Origin: Alteromonas sp. M12
GTDB taxonomy: Bacteria; Pseudomonadota; Gammaproteobacteria; Enterobacterales; Alteromonadaceae
Assembly: GCF_037478005.1 (NCBI RefSeq)
Contig: NZ_CP144164.1
Span: forward strand, 1,302,001 to 1,366,000
Length of the DNA: 64,000 nt
Direction: 5' to 3'
Shown: piece by piece, positions 1 through 8,238 of the stretch
How the letters are laid out: each line of letters starts with the position of its first letter
How positions within the stretch are numbered: the first letter of the stretch is position 1
Program-made: the position numbers and the translations under genes
Notes under the pieces: generated by a model
Database searches by the model: none
What the model was told of the DNA's origin: nothing
Seen by the model: only the letters and a program-made list of their open reading frames with translations

Positions 1-1222
1 ATTTGATATATTGTTCAATTGAATACCAGCGTCCCGGTTTCATTGTCGATAACTCGTCTCCCCAAGATATAGTTTTGCCATATTTGTTCTTGGTATCCAC
101 TTCGTAAAGGTAACTACCGATTGGCATTCGGCCTCCCCATTCAAGGTTTGATGAAGGCACAGTTTGAAAAAATGATCCACGTACCGACCACCCATTTTTT
201 CCATTGTTTGGCCGACCACCCCAGCCGGCTTTGTTGTATGTGCCGCTGAAGCCTGGCAGTTTTCCACCACCACTAACCTTAGCGCCTGGAGCTAACATCG
301 AATAATATCTAAAATAAGCTTCTTCGGGCTCACGTCCAATTTCCTTAGCAAAATAATAGTCGAGGTTACCGGCTAGATTACGAGAAGTTCTAAATTGAAT
401 ATTCACGCTGTTGCCGGGCTGACCAGTAAAGTGTCTAACGTTTTTGTGTTTTATAAATTGTAACTCTCCAGTGTTTTGCCATTTGGGTTCAGACATGCCA
501 ATTTTATTCTTAATCTCGTTTAACCAACTTTGCTCGTCAAAATCATCTGCATAATAAACTGCGCTATCTTGTTTAATTCCTTTATCTAGTATGTATTTTT
601 GTGCAATCCCGTTAACTTCTGGCAGCCGAGATGGCGGAACATAATCTATTTGATCTGTTTGCAGCGTCGACTTGCCGTACTGACGTTTTGTCGTGGTGAG
701 AAGTAACTTAAGATTTTTCAAAGATTGCCAATCGATATCTTCGCTAAACTGGAATTTCAGCAGCACACTATGTCCACCTCCAGCTTTAATAATCGACTTA
801 GATCCATCTGGTTTACGATTTTTTTTAGCCACAAAGGTATCTATTTCCGCTAACAATAAACGCTTTTTATCGCCTTCTACAAAGGTTAATTGAGGTGCAT
901 TGTATCCACCTTTTTCAACGCTGTGGAAATCGGCCACGCCTTTGTTTCCTGGGGCGGCGGAAATGGTAATCATTAGTGGATTAGTTAATTTAACAGACGA
1001 TAGGTCGATGCTAATAGTGTGCTCACGATCCAGATCCTGAACTTCAAACTCATTTAAATGCCGGGCATACTTTTTATGGAATTTAGCAAAATTACCTTCA
1101 GGCCAATATATTTGGGCCATATTACTGGCGTAATTGAAGGTAACACTGTTGTCGAATATTTGTGCTTCAGAAGGCAGCGTGAAAAATATTAAAGAATATA
1201 AAGATAAAAATAAGTTTTTCAT
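1..1222 (-). CDS. Secreted polysaccharide lyase-like protein (PL14-like C-terminal half), 3' end cut by window edge
   Basis: The frame is open from an ATG at 1222 to the left edge, giving 407 codons with no stop. The N-terminus (MKNLFLSLYSLIFFTLPSEA) is a classic Sec signal peptide, so the product is exported. Near residues 305-345 there is a Gly-rich stretch containing GKLPGFSG and GWSVRGSFF. This resembles the beta-jelly-roll core of polysaccharide lyase family 14 and related alginate lyase-like proteins seen in exopolysaccharide loci. The gene follows the beta-helix gene by 24 bases on the same strand and is probably in one operon with it and the exosortase-associated genes. A role in trimming or releasing the locus's own polysaccharide is inferred. 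The C-terminus is not visible and the family call is from remembered motif resemblance. Confidence 0.6.
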   Translation of the reverse strand, partial: MKNLFLSLYSLIFFTLPSEAQIFDNSVTFNYASNMAQIYWPEGNFAKFHKKYARHLNEFEVQDLDREHTISIDLSSVKLTNPLMITISAAPGNKGVADFHSVEKGGYNAPQLTFVEGDKKRLLLAEIDTFVAKKNRKPDGSKSIIKAGGGHSVLLKFQFSEDIDWQSLKNLKLLLTTTKRQYGKSTLQTDQIDYVPPSRLPEVNGIAQKYILDKGIKQDSAVYYADDFDEQSWLNEIKNKIGMSEPKWQNTGELQFIKHKNVRHFTGQPGNSVNIQFRTSRNLAGNLDYYFAKEIGREPEEAYFRYYSMLAPGAKVSGGGKLPGFSGTYNKAGWGGRPNNGKNGWSVRGSFFQTVPSSNLEWGGRMPIGSYLYEVDTKNKYGKTISWGDELSTMKPGRWYSIEQYIK

Positions 1223-1246
1223 TTTAACTGAGTAGGCTGTGAGCTG

Positions 1247-2539
1247 TTATTTAACCATAACATTGTCTCGTTGACTTATAAATGCATTGTCTCTGGCATT
1301 AATACGCCCATTTAATCTATTATCAAATATTTTCACTGAAGTTTGTTTATAGCGAGCATCTATACCGACAGAGTTCAATATGGTGTTTCCGCTTATTTCT
1401 GTGTCGGCAGCTTTATTGAGATAGATGCTCACATCATTGATACAGTTAAGCACCAAGTTATTTTTTATCTTTCCCGCAAAATGCTCATACTCACAATCTG
1501 TATTTTGACAAAATTGATCCTGAGTGCCACCATCTCCGAATGATAAGCCCACCCGAACATCTAAGCTCGATTGATAAGGTAAATGCCACGCACAATTCAC
1601 CACATTATTGCTAAACACACCACCTGAGCCTCCGCCCTTCATAAACCCTCCGTATGTTACTGAAACTCTACCACTTAATTGGCGAGCAAAGTCAGCAATG
1701 AAATTGTTATCAACAAGCCAATTGTTTCCTCCTACCACATCTATTGGCGTCGCTGGGGTGTCGGTTTTTCGTAAGGTTTGATTATAAAAATCATTGTGTT
1801 GTACTAACACGTTATCAGCAAATACTGCGGGGCTTTGTTGGTAGTTTCCATTGGCTTTCAAGGCGGCGTTAAAATCGATAAATTGATTATTAATTAGTTG
1901 GGTTTGATCAGCATTACCATACATATGGATTGCATGTTCGCAATATCTTTGTTGACCACAGGCTCCTTGGAATGTGAGATTTTCAATGCGCCAATTGCTT
2001 TTATTTAAATATATACCCTCTGTATTTTTAATTTCCAAAATGCTGGTACCCGGCACGCTGCTTAATAGTCGAATAGGACTGTCTTGACTACCGTGGTGTC
2101 TCACTTCAAGACGTTTTAGAATAGAATAATGACCTGGATAGAGCAGAATCACATCGCCTTTTCGAGCCTTCAACATTGCAGATCGTAACTCTTCGACGTT
2201 TTGCACGGGGTAAAAATTGGAAGCGAGTAATGACAGTGCTTTAATACTGTGAGAATCAATTATTTTGTTATGGTCAACTCCAACCCCAGAGGCTTCTTTA
2301 TCAAACGGAATCAGTGATGGTTGAGGTATGAGTTTGAGGAACAAGTCAGCACTTTTTAACAGCGTAAGCCTTATTCCCCAATTTTTATGCAGATTAATTT
2401 GTACGTACTGACGGCCTTTGATTGTTAGCTCTTTTGCGTAATCTGTTTGTAGAAAAATCAGAACAACTGCAGAAGCAATAAAGACGAAAAAAGCGCAAGC
2501 GATAGCAAGCTTTTTAACGCCAGCCTTATTAAATTTCAT
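1247..2539 (-). CDS. Membrane-anchored right-handed beta-helix protein (PL6/chondroitinase-B-like fold)
   Basis: The 430-residue product has one hydrophobic segment at about residues 10-31 and no clear signal-peptidase site, so it is probably anchored by its N-terminus facing the periplasm. From about residue 110 onward it shows repeated short strands with Asn-rich turns (NNQFIDFN, DNNFIADF, SNNVVNCA, ISGNTILNS). This is the pattern of right-handed parallel beta-helix proteins such as pectin/alginate/chondroitin lyases and epimerases. The entry motif, with a GDVILLYPGHY-type turn, is typical of PL6-like proteins. It lies 21 bases downstream of the PLP decarboxylase and upstream of the lyase-like gene. 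Acting on the cluster's polysaccharide, as lyase or epimerase, is inferred; I cannot identify catalytic residues with confidence. Confidence 0.65.
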   Translation of the reverse strand: MKFNKAGVKKLAIACAFFVFIASAVVLIFLQTDYAKELTIKGRQYVQINLHKNWGIRLTLLKSADLFLKLIPQPSLIPFDKEASGVGVDHNKIIDSHSIKALSLLASNFYPVQNVEELRSAMLKARKGDVILLYPGHYSILKRLEVRHHGSQDSPIRLLSSVPGTSILEIKNTEGIYLNKSNWRIENLTFQGACGQQRYCEHAIHMYGNADQTQLINNQFIDFNAALKANGNYQQSPAVFADNVLVQHNDFYNQTLRKTDTPATPIDVVGGNNWLVDNNFIADFARQLSGRVSVTYGGFMKGGGSGGVFSNNVVNCAWHLPYQSSLDVRVGLSFGDGGTQDQFCQNTDCEYEHFAGKIKNNLVLNCINDVSIYLNKAADTEISGNTILNSVGIDARYKQTSVKIFDNRLNGRINARDNAFISQRDNVMVK

Positions 2540-2560
2540 AAACTATTAAGCCAGATTAAT

Positions 2561-3796
2561 TTACAGCAAAATTTCAACTACATGTGGGTGGCCTAAAAAG
2601 TCTTGAGGGCTTGCTGTTGGACCGTAAGCACCAGATTGAAATACCACCAACCAATCGCCTATTTGCGGGTCTGTTAACATCATTTTGTCGGCTAGCGTAT
2701 CTAAGGGAGTGCATAAAGGACCGACGGCGGTAACGGCTTCTGTGCCTTGGCCTAGATTCATTTTATTACCGATTGCCACTGGGTAGTTTTTACGAATCAC
2801 TTGACCAAAATTACCTGAATTTGAAAGGTGATGATGTAAACCACCATTGGTCATTAAGTAGGTGTGGCCCCGCGACACTTTTTTATCCGTTATTTTACTG
2901 ACATAAATTCCAGCTTCGGCCACCACAAATCGACCTAATTCAATGATCAGTTCCATTTGAGCTAAATTTGGATATTTAGACAACAGTGTCGCCAGATTAT
3001 CTCCAATTGGTGCAAGGTCTAATCTAGTTTCTCCTGGAAAATATGGGATACCAAAGCCACCCCCTAAATTAATTGTTTCGACGCTAACTGGAGTCACATC
3101 TAAAAGACGCTGGGCTAATTCGAATGTATTGTTATGGGCATCAATAATAGCTTCTTGTTTGAGGTTTTGAGATCCCCAAAATATGTGGAAACCGCGAAAT
3201 TGTATTTTTTTGTAATCGAGTGTTGGCAGAATTTCAAACAAACGTTCTTCGTCAATACCAAACTGCTTCGGACCACCCCCCATTTTCATACCCGAGGCTT
3301 TGAGCTCAAAGGCAGGGTTAACGCGAAACGCAATGATCGGCAATATTCCTACTTGCTGACCTATTTCGATGGCCCGCGCTAGTTCCAGCTCTGATTCCAC
3401 ATGTAATGTGACACCGGCACAAATAGCGGATTTAATTTCAGCTTGTTGTTTGGCTGGACCTGCGAAACTAATGTCTTTTACCGGCATACCAGATTGGATA
3501 GCAATTAACATTTCTTTTTGCGATGCTACATCGAAGCCCTCTACCCATTCGCACATGGCATTCACCAGTGGCGGGTAGGGATTGGCTTTAATTGCATAAT
3601 GTAATTTTATTGCGTCAGGTATTGCTTGATTAAATTTGTCTATTTGTGCTTTTACGATTTTTTTGTCGTAAGCATAAAACACTGATTTATCAAGCATTGC
3701 TTCGATGGTGTCAAGATTTTTTCCACCCACTAAAATCTGCTGATGATCGGTCTCGAATTGGTCCATAGGGGCGTGCACGGGAGTGGGTTTAGACAT
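2561..3796 (-). CDS. PLP-dependent decarboxylase, exosortase A system-associated
   Basis: This is a 411-residue fold-type III (alanine racemase/ornithine-diaminopimelate decarboxylase type) enzyme. Lys70 in HYAIKANP is the PLP Schiff-base lysine, NLGGGFGIPY is the phosphate-binding glycine loop, and the C-terminal QSGAYGP segment belongs to the sheet domain. The sequence matches the branch recurrently found next to exosortase A-type PEP-CTERM systems (remembered family TIGR03099), together with an AMP-forming ligase. The gene overlaps the 3' end of that ligase by 8 bases, so the two are translationally coupled. The substrate is unknown; decarboxylation of an amino acid to supply an amine for the ligase/ACP pathway is an inference. 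The context strongly favours the exosortase-associated family over housekeeping lysA. Confidence 0.88.
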   Translation of the reverse strand: MSKPTPVHAPMDQFETDHQQILVGGKNLDTIEAMLDKSVFYAYDKKIVKAQIDKFNQAIPDAIKLHYAIKANPYPPLVNAMCEWVEGFDVASQKEMLIAIQSGMPVKDISFAGPAKQQAEIKSAICAGVTLHVESELELARAIEIGQQVGILPIIAFRVNPAFELKASGMKMGGGPKQFGIDEERLFEILPTLDYKKIQFRGFHIFWGSQNLKQEAIIDAHNNTFELAQRLLDVTPVSVETINLGGGFGIPYFPGETRLDLAPIGDNLATLLSKYPNLAQMELIIELGRFVVAEAGIYVSKITDKKVSRGHTYLMTNGGLHHHLSNSGNFGQVIRKNYPVAIGNKMNLGQGTEAVTAVGPLCTPLDTLADKMMLTDPQIGDWLVVFQSGAYGPTASPQDFLGHPHVVEILL

Positions 3797-5366
3797 TTTC
3801 GTACTTTTCCTTTACTTCTTTATTAAGCAAACTGCGGTCAACTTTACCATTTGGATTGCGTGGAAGCGACGTTCTGAATTCGACGTATTTGGGGTGCATG
3901 AAATTGGGCATGGCCTTTTTGCACATCGCCAATATTTCTTTTTCGGAATGTTTTGCATTTTCTTTGAGTACAAGCAATAACGTAATGGCTTGCCCCAGCT
4001 CAGAGTCCTTTACACCACTGGCTATGGCCTCAGCAATATCACTGGCTCCTTGATAACATGCCTCCTCAACTTCCATTGGGCTGACTCGGTAGCCCGAAGT
4101 TTTAATCATTTCATCTTTGCGCCCTACAAAGTACAGGAAGCCTTCATCATCTCGTTTAACCGTATCTCCTGACCAAACGGCCATTTCTTGCAATACTAAA
4201 CCGCCAAGCTGAGCGGGCACAGGTTTAAATCGTTCAGCTGTTTTAGCCGGATCGTTCCAGTAGCCTAGGCTGACATGAGGACCTCTGTGGACCAGTTCAC
4301 CGGGCTCATCGACATCACATTCAGTGCCATCCTCTCTAACAACCATTACCTCTGCATTAGGAATGGCTTTACCCATGGAGCCGATTTTGTCATCCACTAA
4401 AGCAGGAGCCAAATAAGTACTACGAAAGGCTTCAGTCAAGCCATACATCAAGTAAGGTTTTGCATTGGGGAATGTTGCGCGAATCGAGGTTAGGGTTACC
4501 TGCGGCATAGCACCACCGGAATTGGTGAAATAGCGTAAATTTTCGGTTGCTTCTGTTGTCCATTTAGCTTTCATTAATTGTTGCCATAGCGGCGGCACAG
4601 CTGCTAGACCGGTGACTTGATGTTGCGCCATTGCTTTCACAACATCACCTGCCAAAAAGTAGTCCATTAGCACTACGGTTGCACCACACAACAATCCAGT
4701 AGTAATTTGGCTTAGTCCATAATCAAAACTCAAAGGTAGCAGTGCTAAAAGCACATCTGATTGATCATTTTCTAAGTATTCGGCGACGCTAATTGCCCCT
4801 ACAACAATATTGCGATGAGACAACACAACCCCTTTGGGTCTGCCAGTGCTGCCTGATGTATACAAGATGGCAGCCATGTCATTGTCGGTGCGATGTACAT
4901 GTTTCAACGCTTGAATTGGTAAATCTGAGAGTAACGAAAAAGACACGCCATCAATGCTAAACGCGGGTAGTTTGTCGGTGAGTATTACTTGTTGTAGAGC
5001 AGGGCAGTTGGATAATACCGGTTCAAGAGATTTAAGTCTGTCACTGCTAGTAATCAGAATTTTGACATCACAGTCATTTAGGATGTGTCGAACTTGCGGC
5101 CCTTTTAAAACCGAATTCACTGGAACGAACACACCGTTTGCGCGACTAATTGCGAATAAACTTACGATAGTCTCAGGCAATTTGGGTAGGAAAACCGCGA
5201 CCCGATCGTGCCGTTCTACCCCGATAGATTGAAGACCACAGGCCAAATTCAAAACATTATTTTCAAGTTCTTCATAAGTCATTTTCGTTTGTTTGAAAAT
5301 TAACGCAGACTTTTGAGCATGCTGTTTAGCTGATTCCGATACTAACTCATCAAAAAACGTTACCAT
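3789..5366 (-). CDS. AMP-forming acyl-CoA/acyl-ACP ligase, exosortase A system-associated
   Basis: The 525-residue product is an ANL-superfamily adenylating enzyme. The P-loop-like motif YTSGSTGRPKG is at residues 169-179, YGLTEAFRS is the A5 motif, the hinge/ribose region is GRKDEMIKTSGYRV, and the C-terminal catalytic lysine sits in PRNPNGKVDR. It activates a carboxylic acid as an acyl-adenylate and loads it on CoA or a carrier protein. Pairing with the exosortase-associated decarboxylase identifies the family found in exosortase A loci (remembered as TIGR03098). The acyl carrier protein starting at 5501, divergent with 134 bases between, is the likely acceptor. Divergent promoters should lie in 5367-5500. 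Substrate unknown. Confidence 0.88.
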   Translation of the reverse strand: MVTFFDELVSESAKQHAQKSALIFKQTKMTYEELENNVLNLACGLQSIGVERHDRVAVFLPKLPETIVSLFAISRANGVFVPVNSVLKGPQVRHILNDCDVKILITSSDRLKSLEPVLSNCPALQQVILTDKLPAFSIDGVSFSLLSDLPIQALKHVHRTDNDMAAILYTSGSTGRPKGVVLSHRNIVVGAISVAEYLENDQSDVLLALLPLSFDYGLSQITTGLLCGATVVLMDYFLAGDVVKAMAQHQVTGLAAVPPLWQQLMKAKWTTEATENLRYFTNSGGAMPQVTLTSIRATFPNAKPYLMYGLTEAFRSTYLAPALVDDKIGSMGKAIPNAEVMVVREDGTECDVDEPGELVHRGPHVSLGYWNDPAKTAERFKPVPAQLGGLVLQEMAVWSGDTVKRDDEGFLYFVGRKDEMIKTSGYRVSPMEVEEACYQGASDIAEAIASGVKDSELGQAITLLLVLKENAKHSEKEILAMCKKAMPNFMHPKYVEFRTSLPRNPNGKVDRSLLNKEVKEKYENV

Positions 5367-5500
5367 TTTTAATACTTATCTCTTGTTTATGGGTTGCAAC
5401 TATTTCTTATTACTTTAAATAATGGAACAATACATTAACGGATGATAGAGATTAATGCTCTATCTAGCGAAAAAATTATAATAATACAGGTACTAAGAGT

Positions 5501-5743
5501 ATGAATACAGCTGCGTCTGTGAAAGAAATATTAATTGATGTTTTACAATTATCCAGTGATGTTGAATTTGATGAAGAAACTCCCCTGTTAGGCGCAATCC
5601 CTGAATTTGATTCAATGGCGGTAGTAACAGTGTTAACGTCGATAGAAGACACTTTTGGTGTTGAGGTCGATGATGATGAAATAAGCGCTGATATATTCGA
5701 GACATTTGGTGCCTTGTGCGGATATGTAGAAACCAAAGTCTAG
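5501..5743 (+). CDS. Acyl carrier protein of the exosortase-associated ligase pathway
   Basis: This is an 80-residue acidic protein of normal acyl carrier protein length. The phosphopantetheine attachment serine is Ser38 in the motif PEFDSMAV, a variant of the DSL signature. Acidic helix II/III residues (VEVDDDEISAD) are typical of ACPs that dock with partner enzymes. It lies divergently from the AMP-forming ligase and 25 bases upstream of wecB, which suggests it heads a rightward operon. Such ACPs accompany the exosortase A-associated ligase and decarboxylase. The acyl group carried is unknown. A TATAAT hexamer at 5477-5482 is a possible -10 box but has no convincing -35. Confidence 0.85.
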   Translation: MNTAASVKEILIDVLQLSSDVEFDEETPLLGAIPEFDSMAVVTVLTSIEDTFGVEVDDDEISADIFETFGALCGYVETKV

Positions 5744-5768
5744 TTTACCTAATCAATAAAGAGTCATT

Positions 5769-6893
5769 ATGAAATATCAAAAAATTATGTTGGTGTTTGG
5801 GACCCGTCCTGAAGCGATAAAGATGGCGCCATTAGCAATTGAGCTTAAAAAACATAGCCAGTTAGATGTGTCAGTTTGTGTGACCGCACAACATCGTCAA
5901 ATGCTTGATCAAGTATTGTCGCTTTTTGAACTGACACCAGACTTTGATTTAGATTTAATGCAACCTGGGCAAGATTTATACGACATTACCACTCGGGCAT
6001 TGTTGGGATTACGGGATGTTTTCAGTGAAGCCAAACCAGACTTAATTTTAGTTCATGGTGATACCACAACCACTTTTGCAGCATCCTTAGCTGCATTTTA
6101 TCAACGTATACCTGTGGGTCATGTGGAAGCTGGGCTTCGAACCGGTGATATCTATAGTCCTTGGCCTGAAGAGATAAACCGCAAATTAACCGGTGCCTTA
6201 ACCAAACTGCATTTCGCACCCACGCCAAAAGCTGAAGCTAATTTGTTGGTGGAGAACATATCTAAAGATTCTGTTTTTGTCACAGGCAATACCGTCATAG
6301 ACGCGCTCATTCAGGTGGAAAATAAAATAGCCACTAATACAGCATTGAATAGCGAACTTGCCAGTCGATTTGAGTTTTTGGATGCAAGTAAAAAGCTCAT
6401 TCTCGTCACCGGCCATCGTCGCGAGAGTTTTGGAGATGGCTTTGAGAATATATGTAGGGCGTTAAAAACCTTAGCCGAGCAAGAAAACGTACAGGTACTT
6501 TATCCTGTGCATTTAAATCCTAATGTACAAGAGCCGGTCAATCGTTTGTTAGCAAATACGCCAGACGTATTTCTAATTGATCCGCAAGATTACCTTCCTT
6601 TTGTGTACCTAATGAGCCGAGCTCACATTATTCTTACCGATTCTGGTGGAGTGCAAGAAGAAGCGCCCTCTATTGGTAAGCCTGTATTGGTAATGCGCAA
6701 CACAACCGAAAGACCAGAAGCAGTTGAAGCCGGTACGGTTAAATTGGTTGGTACGGATTACGATAAAATAGTTGAAAATGCGTTTGCGCTGTTAAATGAT
6801 GAGAAAGCTTATCAGGCAATGTCTTTCGCCCATAATCCTTATGGAGATGGCAAAGCATGTCAACGAATAGCGGATTTAATTATAAATAACTAA
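5769..6893 (+). CDS. wecB: UDP-N-acetylglucosamine 2-epimerase (non-hydrolysing)
   Basis: The 374-residue cytoplasmic enzyme interconverts UDP-GlcNAc and UDP-ManNAc. It carries the family hallmarks: [12 protein letters not shown] at the N-terminus, [26 protein letters not shown], and the C-terminal nucleotide-binding TDSGGVQEE and NTTERPEA motifs. Length matches the family. It is followed after 9 bases by wecC, so the pair makes UDP-ManNAcA, a common acidic precursor of secreted polysaccharides. In this locus it most likely feeds the exopolysaccharide made with the exosortase system rather than enterobacterial common antigen, because no other ECA genes are nearby. Confidence 0.95.
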   Translation: MKYQKIMLVFGTRPEAIKMAPLAIELKKHSQLDVSVCVTAQHRQMLDQVLSLFELTPDFDLDLMQPGQDLYDITTRALLGLRDVFSEAKPDLILVHGDTTTTFAASLAAFYQRIPVGHVEAGLRTGDIYSPWPEEINRKLTGALTKLHFAPTPKAEANLLVENISKDSVFVTGNTVIDALIQVENKIATNTALNSELASRFEFLDASKKLILVTGHRRESFGDGFENICRALKTLAEQENVQVLYPVHLNPNVQEPVNRLLANTPDVFLIDPQDYLPFVYLMSRAHIILTDSGGVQEEAPSIGKPVLVMRNTTERPEAVEAGTVKLVGTDYDKIVENAFALLNDEKAYQAMSFAHNPYGDGKACQRIADLIINN

Positions 6894-6902
6894 GGGAAAA
6901 AC

Positions 6903-8144
6903 ATGGCATTTGCTAAAGTTTCAGTTATTGGTTTGGGGTATATTGGTTTGCCCACTGCCGCAGTCATCGCTTCTCGTGGTGTAGAAGTGATTGGTATTGA
7001 TGTCTCTGAAAAGGCTGTTGATACAATTAATCAAGGCAAGGTACATATTGTTGAACCTGATTTAGACATGGTTGTTCAAGCTGCTGTGACTATGGGGAAA
7101 CTAAGAGCCTCCCTCACACCTGAACCAGCTGACGCTTTTATGATAGCCGTCCCTACACCTTTTAAAGAAGGTAAAAAACCCGATTTAAGTTTTATTGAAA
7201 AAGCGGCTAATGCCATTGCTCCGGTATTGGAAAAAGGTAATTTAATTGTATTAGAGTCAACGTCTCCTGTAGGCGCTACTGAAAAATTGACTGCTTGGTT
7301 ACAAGAACTTCGTCCAGATTTGCACTTCCCCGGACACAGTAGCCAAGAGCCTGATATGTTTGTGGCACATTGTCCTGAACGAGTACTCCCTGGGCGTGTG
7401 TTAGAAGAGTTGGTATCAAATGACCGTATTATCGGTGGTATGTCCGCGGAATGCAGTGACAAAGCCATTGAGCTTTACGATGTGTTTGTACGTGGGAACT
7501 GTTTGAAAACCACCGCTCGCACTGCAGAAATGGCCAAACTCACTGAAAATAGCTTCCGCGATGTAAACATTGCCTTTGCAAATGAGTTATCGATGATATG
7601 TGATGAATTGCATATCAATGTATGGGACTTAATTGCATTAGCTAACCGTCATCCAAGGGTTAATATATTGACGCCAGGTCCTGGTGTTGGTGGGCACTGT
7701 ATAGCTGTAGACCCTTGGTTTATCGTTGACTCGGCTCCCGAAACAGCAAGAATTATTCGTACTGCTAGAGAAGTTAACGACGGCAAGCCAGGCTTTGTTA
7801 TTGGCAAAGTTCAAAAAGCTGCTGACGAATTTAAACGACCTGTAATTGCCTGTTTAGGATTGGCATTCAAACCTGATATTGACGATTTGCGTGAAAGTCC
7901 TGCTTTGGATATTACTCTCCGGTTAGCGCAGATGGGATTGGGCAAAGTGCTTGCAGTTGAACCTAATATCCATGCATTACCGGATAAATTAGTTGCTGCG
8001 GATATTGAATTGTTACCCATTGAAACAGCTCTGGAGCGAGCTAATATAGTGGTTGTATTGGTTAACCATAAGCAGTTTAAAGGCCTTGATAAAACCCATT
8101 TAAATACTAAAGTTTTGATAGATTCCAGTGGGCTTATTGCCTAG
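6903..8144 (+). CDS. wecC: UDP-N-acetyl-D-mannosamine dehydrogenase
   Basis: The 413-residue NAD-dependent UDP-sugar 6-dehydrogenase oxidises UDP-ManNAc to UDP-ManNAcA in two steps. The Rossmann motif GLGYIGLP is at the N-terminus. The catalytic lysine region is KLTENSFRDVNIAF, and the catalytic cysteine sits in GPGVGGHCIAVDPW. The C-terminal UDP-binding domain includes GLAFKPDIDDLRESPA. It pairs with wecB immediately upstream. A second dehydrogenase of the same superfamily at 20304 belongs to the TviB type, so the locus appears to supply two different amino-uronic acid precursors. Confidence 0.94.
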   Translation: MAFAKVSVIGLGYIGLPTAAVIASRGVEVIGIDVSEKAVDTINQGKVHIVEPDLDMVVQAAVTMGKLRASLTPEPADAFMIAVPTPFKEGKKPDLSFIEKAANAIAPVLEKGNLIVLESTSPVGATEKLTAWLQELRPDLHFPGHSSQEPDMFVAHCPERVLPGRVLEELVSNDRIIGGMSAECSDKAIELYDVFVRGNCLKTTARTAEMAKLTENSFRDVNIAFANELSMICDELHINVWDLIALANRHPRVNILTPGPGVGGHCIAVDPWFIVDSAPETARIIRTAREVNDGKPGFVIGKVQKAADEFKRPVIACLGLAFKPDIDDLRESPALDITLRLAQMGLGKVLAVEPNIHALPDKLVAADIELLPIETALERANIVVVLVNHKQFKGLDKTHLNTKVLIDSSGLIA

Positions 8145-8176
8145 TTGTTGAGCTATTTCAATGATAAAATCATCAT

Positions 8177-8201
8177 AGATAGGCCCTATTCGGGCCTATC
8201 T
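8177..8201 (+). other. Strong stem-loop between wecC and prsT
   Basis: Perfect 10-base arms (AGATAGGCCC at 8177-8186 and its complement at 8192-8201) enclose a 5-base loop. No T-tract follows on either strand, so it is not a standard intrinsic terminator. It may adjust mRNA stability or translation between the sugar genes and the lipoprotein gene. Confidence 0.55.
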
Positions 8202-8238
8202 AATTCCTAAATTTCATACCAACTTTAAAGAGAAACAT

